The notes beneath the pieces were generated by a model. It had not been told where the DNA came from. It searched no databases and saw only the letters and a list, made by a program, of their open reading frames with translations. Positions 9,659-17,660 of a DNA stretch of 40,226 bases are shown here, piece after piece (the stretch's first letter is position 1; every line of letters starts with the position of its first letter). The translations under genes and the position numbers were made by a program. This stretch comes from an uncultured Flavobacteriales bacterium (GTDB taxonomy: Bacteria > Bacteroidota > Bacteroidia > Flavobacteriales > Crocinitomicaceae), in the NCBI GenBank assembly GCA_946479285.1, contig CAMLFH010000033.1, forward strand, positions 1 through 40,226. The letters run 5' to 3'.

Positions 9659-10018
9659 TTAGTACAATTCCTGTTTTAAAGCTGTACGATAATCCTTAAT
9701 TTCTTCTCTATTGATCTTGTGTTCTGCATTCTTCAACAAGTTCAGTAAATACAAAAAGTTCTCCTGATCTTCGATCTCCAAAGGATATTCATTTCCTTCT
9801 TCATCTTCTTCGTATTGTGCCTGAACATCAAATGAATTTCTGTCCAACAAAAACTCGTACGACAAACGCAAAACCTTTACAACCAAAGGATCTTGTTCTT
9901 TCAAAGCCTGCTCACGCAATTCTTTCAAATCGTCTACAACACCTTTGTAAGTAATCCCCTCTTTTTCTACTTTGGAAACAATCGTTTCTAATTTCTTATT
10001 GGCTATGGCCGTTTTCAT
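9659..10018 (-). CDS. Conserved-type hypothetical protein, small acidic helical
   Basis: I do not recognise a family for this 119-residue protein. It has no signal peptide or membrane segment and is rich in Glu, Lys and Leu, with predicted helices at 1-60 and 85-119 and an acidic linker (YEEDEEGNEYPLEIED, about 69-84). It looks cytosolic. It is very likely real: a perfect TAnnTTTG box lies 20 bp upstream on the same strand, a strong terminator follows, and the codon pattern matches its neighbours. It forms its own single-gene unit, back to back with the LysE-family gene. Confidence 0.8.
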   Translation of the reverse strand: MKTAIANKKLETIVSKVEKEGITYKGVVDDLKELREQALKEQDPLVVKVLRLSYEFLLDRNSFDVQAQYEEDEEGNEYPLEIEDQENFLYLLNLLKNAEHKINREEIKDYRTALKQELY

Positions 10019-10038
10019 ACTTCAACTTTCAAGACATG

Positions 10039-10046
10039 CAAATGTA
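10039..10046 (-). promoter_or_regulatory. Bacteroidota -7 box TACATTTG (minus strand)
   Basis: Read on the minus strand the octamer is TACATTTG, an exact TAnnTTTG match, 20 bp before the ATG of the small acidic protein gene. No clear -33 TTG is seen. Confidence 0.55.
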
Positions 10047-10162
10047 ATGACTTCTTACCAGTTAAAATAACATCTATAACGATTTTTTATAAAATCCTTC
10101 GAATTTCCACTTAGATGACCCGCTTTCTTTTCTGATTAGGGCGCATACCTAGAACGAATGAC

Positions 10163-10170
10163 TATATTTG
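10163..10170 (+). promoter_or_regulatory. Bacteroidota -7 box TATATTTG
   Basis: An exact TAnnTTTG match lies 22 bp before the TTG start of the LysE-family gene. Together with the box at 10039-10046 it makes the 174-bp gap a divergent promoter region. Confidence 0.55.
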
Positions 10171-10192
10171 TATAAACAGAAAAACCAAACGT

Positions 10193-10843
10193 TTGCTAGA
10201 TATAACACTCAAAGGCATCCTTACCGGATTTATACTTAGTATAATGATCGGACCCGTATTCTTTCTTCTTTTGGAGACGAGTATTCGGAAGGGAGTCCGC
10301 GCTGCTATTGCATTTGACATGGGTGTTCTGCTTTCCGACCTCATCTACATCATCATCGCCCTCATTTTCTATTCCGAGGTCAGTAAAATCACTTCCGGTG
10401 AATACGCGCACATCATTTCCATTGTCGGAGGAATTATTCTAATGATTTTCGGATTGGTTACTTTGCTGAAAAAGCCTAAGGAAGATGCCAAGGAAACCGA
10501 TAAACAATTAAACAGCACTAAAAAAGACCTGATTCTCCTGGGATTAAAAGGGTTTCTGCTCAATTTTGCCAATCCCGGAGTTATTTTTTATTGGATTACT
10601 GTCATTGCGTTGGGTGCCGACGGAAAGAAAAATGCAGATGAAGCCATTGATGAAAGTACGTATTTGTACATCCTGATCATCATGGTAACCTTCTTTGCTG
10701 TGGACCTTTTGAAGATTTTTGGCGCTAAAAAACTAAGACCATTCATTACTGAAAATGTATTAGTGGGACTCAACAGGCTTATTGGTCTGATTATTATCGG
10801 GACAGGAGTTTTGTTAATGATCAAAGGCTTTATGGCAAAATAA
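10193..10843 (+). CDS. LysE family translocator
   Basis: LysE/RhtB-type proteins export amino acids or related small molecules across the inner membrane. The 216-residue protein has about six hydrophobic segments and the N-terminal family signature GFILSIMIGPVFFLLLETSI, with GVRAAIAFDMGVLLSD following and LNFANPGVIFYW near residue 125. The substrate is unknown. The start is a TTG 22 bp after a perfect -7 box; no ATG lies before the first membrane segment. It is monocistronic or co-transcribed with the YwqK-repeat gene 57 bp downstream. Confidence 0.88.
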   Translation: MLDITLKGILTGFILSIMIGPVFFLLLETSIRKGVRAAIAFDMGVLLSDLIYIIIALIFYSEVSKITSGEYAHIISIVGGIILMIFGLVTLLKKPKEDAKETDKQLNSTKKDLILLGLKGFLLNFANPGVIFYWITVIALGADGKKNADEAIDESTYLYILIIMVTFFAVDLLKIFGAKKLRPFITENVLVGLNRLIGLIIIGTGVLLMIKGFMAK

Positions 10844-10900
10844 GTCTTGTAACATTTCCATTTAATAGTGATTATTACCTTGAAATATCATTCCAATTCC

Positions 10901-12607
10901 ATGAAATTCCTTTGTATCTTCTTTTCTCTCTTTTCTTTTACTCTGATTGGTCAGGTGATCAACAAGGAAAACCTCACTCCCAAAGAGAAGAATTACTATG
11001 ATTTTCAACAAACCCAATTGGAATCTATTGGAAGTTATTACAGAGATCCGCTGGGAACATCGCAGGACAAACACGGAAAATGGTTGTACTATGATCGTTT
11101 TGGAACCGTGATCGAAGAACGCAATTATTACCGCGGAAAACTTCACGGAAGAGTCGTAGCATTTCATTCGAATGGCAAAAACAAACAGGAAGGTTATTTC
11201 AAAAAAGGAGAACAAGACAGTGTTTTCAGGGAATGGAATGAAACCGGGAAGTTAAGCGTTCAGGGGAATTATAAATTCGGACTGCCCGTTGGAATTTGGG
11301 AATATTACTACCTGAGCGGTGAGAAAAAACAAATAGAGGAAATCATTGATTCCACGACCTATTTGCGTGAATTCTGGTTACCTGACAGTTTACACACTCA
11401 AAAAGTAAAAAACGGAAACGGTGAATACCTGACCTGGTTCGACACTGGGATGGAAAAAGAATGGTACAACTACAAAGACGGGTTAAAAAACGGTCCTTTT
11501 GAAGAATTCTCCATTTACGGCTACATGCTCATCAACGGGAAGTTCAAAAATGGCCAGAAAGACAGTACCTGGAATTTTTTCTATTACACCGGAAAGAAAG
11601 AGAAAATCAGTAACTACGTCAATGGAAAATTGAACGGCGATTACAAATACTTTTACGACAACGAACAAGTCAATGTAGAAGGTGCTTATTTGAATGGCGA
11701 AAAATCAGGTTTGTGGACCTGGTATACGAAAAAAGGCACCAAAGACATGGAAGGTTCTTTTGACATAGGACAGCAAAACGGAAAATGGACTTATTGGTAT
11801 CCAACCGGAGAGCTTCGCAATTACGCCGAATACGATCACGACAAAAAAACCGGCACCTGGCAGTATTTCTATAAAGACGGAAGTAAATTCAAAAGTTCGC
11901 CCTACGCGAATGACCTGAAAGAAGGGCTGTGGGAAACTTGGTATGAAAACGGGAAACTGCTCATGTCCGGAAAATACGAGAAAGACAAGGAAGAAGGAAC
12001 CTGGGTGAATTACTGGGAAACCGGGAAAGAAAAGAACATTGCCACTTTCAAAAACGGATTGCTGCATGGTAAATGGGAGTCTTACTTCCCCACAGGAAAG
12101 CCAAATATTTTTGGGAATTATAAGGATGGAGAAAAAACAGGTGAATGGACCAGCTTCTTCGATAACGGAAAGCCGAAAGATGTTTTCAATTACAAGGTCA
12201 TTACCAAAAAATCCAAGATCCAGAATGGTCCTTTGAAAGACTACGATGTGAAAGAAAGTATCAAGGATGGTCATGCGGTCTCATTTTCCCAAAAGGATTA
12301 CAAAAAAACCGAAGAAGGAGATTACAAAAACGGTGAAAAAGACGGAGTTTGGTACACTTACTGGCCGGGCGGACATATTCCAAGTAACACAACGACTTAT
12401 AAAAACGGGTTGCTGGATGGAAAATCTACTGAACTGGACCGCAGGGGAAACCTGGTTTCGGAAACCGAATACAAAAACGGCTTGAAGCACGGAAAGATGA
12501 AAATCTACGACAAACGCGGCAAAGTAGCCAAAGAACTGGAGTTTGAATTCGGTCAGCAGGTAATTAAAGGCGCCGGTGGAAGTAATATTGAGTTTAAAAC
12601 GAGATAG
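10901..12607 (+). CDS. Exported YwqK/MORN_2-repeat protein
   Basis: The protein has a signal peptide (MKFLCIFFSLFSFTLIGQ) and then roughly 20 degenerate repeats of about 23 residues with the pattern G-x-W-x-x-Y/F-x-x-x-G-K, for example KHGKWLYYDRFG, QNGKWTYWYPTGE and KEGLWETWYENGK. These are MORN_2 (PF07661) repeats of the YwqK type. The frame is open to 10868, but the signal peptide begins at the ATG at 10901, giving 568 residues. Databases often label this family antitoxin, yet no toxin gene is adjacent and the protein looks exported, so I read it as a periplasmic or surface repeat protein of unknown role. The C-terminus lacks a T9SS sorting domain. Confidence 0.86.
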   Translation: MKFLCIFFSLFSFTLIGQVINKENLTPKEKNYYDFQQTQLESIGSYYRDPLGTSQDKHGKWLYYDRFGTVIEERNYYRGKLHGRVVAFHSNGKNKQEGYFKKGEQDSVFREWNETGKLSVQGNYKFGLPVGIWEYYYLSGEKKQIEEIIDSTTYLREFWLPDSLHTQKVKNGNGEYLTWFDTGMEKEWYNYKDGLKNGPFEEFSIYGYMLINGKFKNGQKDSTWNFFYYTGKKEKISNYVNGKLNGDYKYFYDNEQVNVEGAYLNGEKSGLWTWYTKKGTKDMEGSFDIGQQNGKWTYWYPTGELRNYAEYDHDKKTGTWQYFYKDGSKFKSSPYANDLKEGLWETWYENGKLLMSGKYEKDKEEGTWVNYWETGKEKNIATFKNGLLHGKWESYFPTGKPNIFGNYKDGEKTGEWTSFFDNGKPKDVFNYKVITKKSKIQNGPLKDYDVKESIKDGHAVSFSQKDYKKTEEGDYKNGEKDGVWYTYWPGGHIPSNTTTYKNGLLDGKSTELDRRGNLVSETEYKNGLKHGKMKIYDKRGKVAKELEFEFGQQVIKGAGGSNIEFKTR

Positions 12608-12660
12608 AGAAAGTTCAAGAGTTAAAAGCGTTCAAAAAGTTAAAAGTGGCTTAATCACAA

Positions 12661-12716
12661 ATTTGAACATTTGAACATTTGAACATTTGAACATTTGAAC
12701 ATTTGAACATTTGAAC
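12661..12716. repeat. Tandem repeat, 8-bp unit ATTTGAAC, seven copies
   Basis: Seven perfect copies lie just upstream of the yraN start, preceded by degenerate versions (GTTCAAGAGTTAAAA, CGTTCAAAAAGTTAAAA) from about 12610. The core TTTGAAC is the complement of that in the array at 1-54. Each internal junction reads AACATTTG, one informative base away from TAnnTTTG, so copy number could affect initiation. Confidence 0.95.
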
Positions 12717-12762
12717 ATTGCAAAATGTCATCTTTTTTCTTAAATTAAGTAAGAAAAGGCTC

Positions 12763-13116
12763 ATGACAGACCAGGAATTGGGAATTTTCGGGGAGCAAAT
12801 GGCTCAAAAGTTCCTTTTAAAGAACGGATATTCCATCCGCAAGATCAATTATCGGTATTTAAAATTCGAGGTTGATATCATTGCTGAAAAGGAAGAGAAA
12901 ATTGTGGTAGTTGAGGTGAAAACCCGTCAAACTGCAGAAATCGGAGAACCGTGGATGGCAGTTACCAAAAAGAAACAGCGCCAGATCATCTTTTGCGCTA
13001 ATGAATACATCCAATCCAGGGATTTACCCAATGAAGTGCGTTTCGATATCATTTCGATCGTTCACAATCAATTCCGGACTAAACTGGAGCATATTGAAGA
13101 TGCGTTTTCAACTTAA
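12763..13116 (+). CDS. yraN: YraN family protein (UPF0102, endonuclease-like fold)
   Basis: The 117-residue protein carries the complete YraN pattern: LGIFGEQMAQKFL near the N-terminus, YSIRKINYRY, FEVDIIAE and VVVEVKTR (acidic residues and Lys arranged as in restriction-endonuclease-like folds). The cellular role is unproven. The ATG at 12763 follows an AAAAGG stretch and precedes the conserved start; an in-frame TTG at 12718 would add 15 unconserved residues next to the tandem repeat and is rejected. The following 564 bp contain no convincing gene. Confidence 0.9.
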   Translation: MTDQELGIFGEQMAQKFLLKNGYSIRKINYRYLKFEVDIIAEKEEKIVVVEVKTRQTAEIGEPWMAVTKKKQRQIIFCANEYIQSRDLPNEVRFDIISIVHNQFRTKLEHIEDAFST

Positions 13117-13283
13117 ACCAACAGTGTTTTTACCGCAAAGGAAATCTGTTTTGCGTGTTCTAATTCCTACAGCTTATCAAAGCTTGGTATGATGAATTTC
13201 ACATCCAAACAATACCTTGAGTTAGAATACTTGTTTAATCAAAACGGATTAAAAACCGAATAGTGACATAATTGCAAAAAATA

Positions 13284-13542
13284 GTAGGCACGCGATTAAT
13301 CGGGAATTAATCACAATTGACATCCAGACTTAATTTTTACCACAAATGCACAAATTATTGGCTCGGCTACCGCACTCGCTTTTGAGCCTTGCAAATATAT
13401 TATTCCTATTGTTTACTGGGTAAAGAGGCGACTGGTAAGCGCCTCAGACATTTGCGCATTTGCGGTAAAATATAACACGATTGTATATTAAAAATGGTTT
13501 GGGTGCGAATAATACATATATCCCGATTAATCGTGTGCCTGC
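13284..13542. repeat. Nested inverted-repeat element, copy A
   Basis: The inner unit (13334-13470, 137 bp) is bounded by imperfect inverted ends TTTTACCRCAAATGCRCAAAT and has an internal hairpin GAGGCG / CGCCTC. Outer arms GTAGGCACGCGATTAATCGG (13284) and its near-inverse (13521-13542) enclose it. The inner unit matches copy B (23788-23924) in reverse orientation: 52 of 52 bases at one end, 47 of 49 at the other, with a diverged 36-bp middle and identical total length. No gene fits inside. A lone end-like sequence, TTTTTACCGCAAAG, lies at 13127-13140. Most likely a MITE- or REP-like element. Confidence 0.85.
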
Positions 13543-13635
13543 ATTTAACCTATTTCCCTTTTGAATTTTACATTCATCATTTTGCATTAAAAACCATTGG
13601 TTTCCAGCATTGTAACATTTCTCAATTAAACGTAT

Positions 13636-13643
13636 TATCTTTG
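13636..13643 (+). promoter_or_regulatory. Bacteroidota -7 box TATCTTTG
   Basis: An exact TAnnTTTG match lies 40 bp before the ATG of the pseudouridine synthase gene, with a TTG about 23 bp upstream, slightly beyond the usual spacing. Confidence 0.55.
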
Positions 13644-13683
13644 CAGCGTCTACTGCGATAGTAAACATTTAATTCTGCTCGTG

Positions 13684-14664
13684 ATGAACACAAGAAAAAC
13701 AGGTACAGGGAAAGGCCGTACAACAACAGGAAGAGGTGCAAAACCAACAGGTTCCAAACCCACAGGATCAAAGCCTGCTTCCAGAACAGGGAAGCCTACA
13801 AGAGGCGGAAAACCCGCTCCGGGAACGGAAAAATCAGACGCTCCTAAATCCAGTACTTCAAGGCCAAGACCGGTAAGTGCGGATGGATCTTCAAAACCTT
13901 ATTTCAAACCGAAAGTTCGTAAAGGTGATCCATTGCCAACTTTCAATGAAGACGAAGTGCGTTTGAACAAATACTTGTCGAATGCCGGAGTTTGCTCCCG
14001 TAGAGAAGCAGATGTATTGATTCAGACAGGTGTTGTTTCCGTGAATGGTGAGATCATTACCGAAATGGGTTACAAGATCAAAAAAGACGACAAAGTACAA
14101 TACGATGGTGAAACCATTAACGCGGAGGTTAAGCGTTACGTACTTTTGAATAAACCAAAAGGATTTATCACCACTATGGATGATCCACTGGGAAGAAAAA
14201 CCGTCATGGGATTGGTGATCAATGCATGTAAAGAACGAATCTATCCGGTAGGAAGACTTGACCGCGATACAACCGGACTATTGTTGTTTACAAACGATGG
14301 AGATATGGCTAAAAAGCTGACTCACCCGCGTTACGAAGCAACGAAAATCTATCATGTTGAAGCCGACAAACCGGTTCAAAAAGAACATTTGGAATTGTTG
14401 ATGCGCGGAATCGAATTGGAAGACGGACGCATCCAGGCAGATAAAGCAGAATATGTAACGGATGGAAAATCTGGCCGTGAGGTTGGAATCGAGATCCACT
14501 CGGGTAAAAACCGCATTGTACGCCGTATGTTTGAGAAATTGGGCTACGAAGTAGTGAAACTGGACCGTGTTCAATTTGCAAGCCTGACGAAAAAAGATTT
14601 ACCAAGAGGATATTACCGCCATTTAACGGAGAAAGAGGTGAGTTTTTTAAAAATGACTAAATAA
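13684..14664 (+). CDS. rluB: 23S rRNA pseudouridine synthase, RluB/RsuA family
   Basis: The enzyme converts a specific uridine to pseudouridine in ribosomal RNA. After a disordered basic tail of about 85 residues rich in Gly, Lys, Thr and Pro (repeated PTGSKPTGSKP), an S4 RNA-binding domain runs from about 90 to 150 (LNKYLSNAGVCSRREAD). The catalytic domain has the GRLDRDTTGLLLFTNDG motif with catalytic D193, then HPRYEATKIYHVE and GKNRIVRRMFE. RsuA (16S) or RluE/F relatives are possible; the S4 plus basic-tail layout is usual for Bacteroidota RluB-like proteins. ATG 13684 is preferred over the GTG three bases earlier. The outer-membrane protein gene begins 6 bp after the stop. Confidence 0.88.
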   Translation: MNTRKTGTGKGRTTTGRGAKPTGSKPTGSKPASRTGKPTRGGKPAPGTEKSDAPKSSTSRPRPVSADGSSKPYFKPKVRKGDPLPTFNEDEVRLNKYLSNAGVCSRREADVLIQTGVVSVNGEIITEMGYKIKKDDKVQYDGETINAEVKRYVLLNKPKGFITTMDDPLGRKTVMGLVINACKERIYPVGRLDRDTTGLLLFTNDGDMAKKLTHPRYEATKIYHVEADKPVQKEHLELLMRGIELEDGRIQADKAEYVTDGKSGREVGIEIHSGKNRIVRRMFEKLGYEVVKLDRVQFASLTKKDLPRGYYRHLTEKEVSFLKMTK

Positions 14665-14670
14665 TTCAAC

Positions 14671-15543
14671 ATGCACAGAAAGCTGTTACTCCTGGTTCTT
14701 TTAGCAGTTATTGCAAACCCGGTTGATGCTCAGATCAGAAAGCATCAGCGGAAGAGAAGTACCAATGCAGGTACGCTTTTCTTCTACTGGGGTTATAATC
14801 GCACGGCTTATACTCCGTCTACGATCCATTTCACCGGATCAGATTATGATTTCAAACTGCAGGGTGTAAAAGCAACAGACAGACAGCCGAGAGGAATAAA
14901 TCTGTATTTGAACCCGGTGAATATGACCATTCCGCAGTACAACTTCCGGATTGGTTATTATTTTACGGAGAAATGGGCATTTTCTGTTGGAGTTGATCAT
15001 TTCAATTATGTGATGCGCCACGATAAGGAAGTGACTTTAGACGGTCATTTCGATATGACGGCAGATTCTATTTGGGATGGGAATTATAACCAGGAATCGG
15101 TTTTGGTTGATCCGAACCATTTCCATTATGAGCATTCCGGAGCACTGAATTATTTAAGGATCGAATTGATGCGTTCGTTCGATTTGGTTGAATTGGGAGA
15201 CAGAAGGCAGTTTGCAATTACTGGAAATGTGGGATTGAATATCGGTCCGATGCTGACTACCACGAACTTCCTGTTTTCAAACGAACAAACGAATCGATCT
15301 ACAGCGCTTTCCGGGTATGGAATTGGTGCAAATGCCAGTGCACGGTTTGAATTTTTCAAACACGTATTCATACAAGCGGAAGGCGGATTGGCTTTCGCGC
15401 ATCTTCCGGCCGTTAAAACACGTGCAAATGACCGCAATCAACGAGCAAAACAAGCTTTCGGATTAGCGTCTGCAAATGTATCTTTGGGACTGATGTTCTA
15501 CATCAAAACAAAGAACGGCTGTGATAGCTGTCCGCATTGGTGA
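14671..15543 (+). CDS. Outer-membrane beta-barrel protein, uncharacterised
   Basis: The 290-residue protein starts with a signal peptide (about 1-20, ending PVDAQ). The mature part is a series of amphipathic strands rich in Tyr, Phe and Gly (FFYWGYNRTAY, YNFRIGYYFTEKWAFSVGVD) that fits an outer-membrane barrel. The C-terminus is odd: CDSCPHW carries two cysteines instead of ending in a barrel strand. I do not recognise the family. It lies 6 bp behind the rRNA pseudouridine synthase gene and probably shares its promoter. A strong inverted repeat begins 2 bp after the stop. Confidence 0.78.
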   Translation: MHRKLLLLVLLAVIANPVDAQIRKHQRKRSTNAGTLFFYWGYNRTAYTPSTIHFTGSDYDFKLQGVKATDRQPRGINLYLNPVNMTIPQYNFRIGYYFTEKWAFSVGVDHFNYVMRHDKEVTLDGHFDMTADSIWDGNYNQESVLVDPNHFHYEHSGALNYLRIELMRSFDLVELGDRRQFAITGNVGLNIGPMLTTTNFLFSNEQTNRSTALSGYGIGANASARFEFFKHVFIQAEGGLAFAHLPAVKTRANDRNQRAKQAFGLASANVSLGLMFYIKTKNGCDSCPHW

Positions 15544-15544
15544 T

Positions 15545-15615
15545 TTCGACTCCGCTCAATCACCTTTTGTGGAGAAGAACTAAATAATATCTTAAGGTGG
15601 CTGAGCGGAGTCGAA
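15545..15615. repeat. Inverted repeat with TTCGACTCCGCTCA arms
   Basis: Two 22-bp arms, beginning TTCGACTCCGCTCA at 15545 and with the inverse ending at 15615, pair at 20 of 22 positions around a 27-base loop. Same family as 8490-8599. Located directly behind the outer-membrane protein stop and before lysS; there is no T-tract. Confidence 0.85.
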
Positions 15616-15663
15616 GTCACCGGTTAATAAATAAATACTAACTAATAAAATATAGACTGTAAA

Positions 15664-17364
15664 ATGTCACAAGAATTATCAGAACAGGAAATCCAGAGAC
15701 GACAAACGTTGCAGCACTTGCGCGATGCGGGAATTGATCCTTATCCTGCTGCTCTTTACCCGGTAACCGATTATTCGGCTTCTATCAAGAATAATTTTGA
15801 AGAAGGAAAAACAGTTTGTTTGGCCGGTAGAATGATGAGTCAGCGTATTATGGGAAAGGCTTCTTTTGCTGAATTGCAAGACTCGGAAGGAAGAATCCAG
15901 GTGTACTTTAACCGCGACGAAATTTGTCCGGGAGAAGATAAAATGCTTTACAACGACCTGTTTAAAAAATGGTTGGACCTGGGTGATTTCATCGGAATCA
16001 AAGGAGAAGTTTTCAAAACTCAGGTAGGAGAAGTTTCCGTGAACGTGAAAGAATTCCAATTATTGAGTAAATCATTGAAACCACTTCCGCTTCCAAAAAC
16101 GGATGCAGACGGGAATGTTCACGATGCATTGACAGATCCGGAAACACGTTACCGTCAGCGCTATGTTGATTTGGTTGTGAATCCGCAGGTGAAGGAAGTA
16201 TTCGTAAAACGGACGAAGTTATTTACAGCGATGCGTAATTTCTTCAACGACGCGGGTTATATGGAAGTTGAAACACCGATTTTGCAGGCAATTCCGGGTG
16301 GAGCTTCTGCACGACCGTTCATTACGCATCACAATGCTTTGGATATTCCGTTATACATGCGAATCGCCAACGAATTGTACCTGAAAAGATTGATCGTTGG
16401 TGGATTTGACGGTGTTTATGAGTTCTCCAAGAACTTCCGCAACGAAGGAATGGACAGAACACACAATCCGGAATTTACAGCCATGGAAATCTATGTTTCA
16501 TACAAAGATTACAACTGGATGATGGATTTCACCGAGCGTTTACTGGAACATTGTGCAACAGCAGTAAATGGAACAGCAGATTGTACTTTCGGCGAGCACA
16601 AAATCAGTTTCAAAGCTCCCTACAAGCGTGTAACTATGCGTCAATCGATCATTGATTTCACCGGTTTTGACATCGATGGAAAATCAGAAGACGAATTGAG
16701 AGCTGCTGCAAAAGGAATGGGAATTCCGGTGGATGATACGATGGGTAAAGGAAAATTGATCGACGAGATCTTTGGTGAAAAATGCGAAGGAAATTACATC
16801 CAGCCAACATTCATCACGGATTATCCGAAGGAAATGTCTCCATTGTGTAAAACACACCGTGAAAATCCGGAATTGACAGAGCGTTTTGAATTGATGGTTT
16901 GCGGAAAAGAAATTGCAAATGCTTATTCGGAGCTAAACGATCCGATTGATCAGCGCGAGCGATTTGAAGACCAGGTACGTTTGGCAGAAAAAGGAGATGA
17001 TGAAGCAAACGGATTGATCGACCAGGATTTCCTGCGTGCATTGGAATACGGGATGCCCCCAACTTCCGGTTTGGGAATTGGGATGGACCGTTTGATCATG
17101 TACTTAACGAACAATCCTTCCATCCAGGAAGTATTATTCTTCCCTCAAATGCGTCCTGAAAAAGTGGCAAAAGTTGTTTTGAACGAAAACGAGCAATTGA
17201 TCTTTGATATCATGCAGCGAGAGAAAAAAATGGAATTACTGAGCCTGAAAGAATCTGTAAACCTGAGCAATAAGGCTTGGGATACAAGTATCAAAGGATT
17301 AACGAAACATGGCTTACTGAAAGTGACAAAAATTGATGAAACATTGACTGTTGATTTGATTTAA
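15664..17364 (+). CDS. lysS: Lysyl-tRNA synthetase, class II
   Basis: The enzyme charges tRNA-Lys with lysine. The 566 residues hold an N-terminal OB-fold anticodon-binding domain (about 50-135; LAGRMMSQRIMGKASFAELQ), then class II motif 1 (ETRYRQRYVDLV, 160-171), motif 2 (FRNEGMDRTHNPEFT, 258-272) and motif 3 (GLGIGMDRLIM, 469-479). About 70 extra residues follow the usual end at EVLFFPQMRPE, a C-terminal extension found in Bacteroidota LysS. The ATG at 15664 precedes a normal N-terminus. It is a single transcription unit closed by a terminator at 17385-17422. Confidence 0.97.
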   Translation: MSQELSEQEIQRRQTLQHLRDAGIDPYPAALYPVTDYSASIKNNFEEGKTVCLAGRMMSQRIMGKASFAELQDSEGRIQVYFNRDEICPGEDKMLYNDLFKKWLDLGDFIGIKGEVFKTQVGEVSVNVKEFQLLSKSLKPLPLPKTDADGNVHDALTDPETRYRQRYVDLVVNPQVKEVFVKRTKLFTAMRNFFNDAGYMEVETPILQAIPGGASARPFITHHNALDIPLYMRIANELYLKRLIVGGFDGVYEFSKNFRNEGMDRTHNPEFTAMEIYVSYKDYNWMMDFTERLLEHCATAVNGTADCTFGEHKISFKAPYKRVTMRQSIIDFTGFDIDGKSEDELRAAAKGMGIPVDDTMGKGKLIDEIFGEKCEGNYIQPTFITDYPKEMSPLCKTHRENPELTERFELMVCGKEIANAYSELNDPIDQRERFEDQVRLAEKGDDEANGLIDQDFLRALEYGMPPTSGLGIGMDRLIMYLTNNPSIQEVLFFPQMRPEKVAKVVLNENEQLIFDIMQREKKMELLSLKESVNLSNKAWDTSIKGLTKHGLLKVTKIDETLTVDLI

Positions 17365-17384
17365 TCTCATTTTAAAATAATCCG

Positions 17385-17422
17385 AATCCCTGATTTGCTT
17401 CGCCAAGTCAGGGATTTTTTTT
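17385..17422 (+). terminator. Rho-independent terminator after lysS
   Basis: Stem AATCCCTGA / TCAGGGATT with a 14-base loop is followed by eight T. It lies 20 bp after the lysS stop. Confidence 0.9.
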
Positions 17423-17660
17423 GTTCCCCGGGATAAGTGCAGGATTATCCACCATTTACCTTGGTAGTTAATTGTTAAAAATTAATTTTTGAATTCATAA
17501 ATCAACAAAATTTTCACAAATCGAACTTTTCAGGCAACTATTTTTATCAAACAGCAATCTATAGTACTGTGAAACAATTACTAACGGAATAGTGGGTTAT
17601 TCAAAATAAATAGTACCTTATTCCGAATTTACCAACCAGGTAAAAGCCAGAATACGCTTT

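Noticed and set aside
11705..12274. 189-codon open frame on the minus strand inside the YwqK-repeat gene
   Set aside because: It mirrors the low-complexity repeat on the plus strand, has no promoter or family match, and the plus-strand product is clearly real.
10901..12607. Toxin-antitoxin system, because the YwqK family is often labelled antitoxin
   Set aside because: The protein has a signal peptide and about 20 repeats, and no toxin-like gene is adjacent.
13191..13265. 24-codon open frame starting MMNFTSKQYLELEYLF
   Set aside because: It is too short, with no promoter or recognisable family; it could be a gene remnant but I cannot support it.
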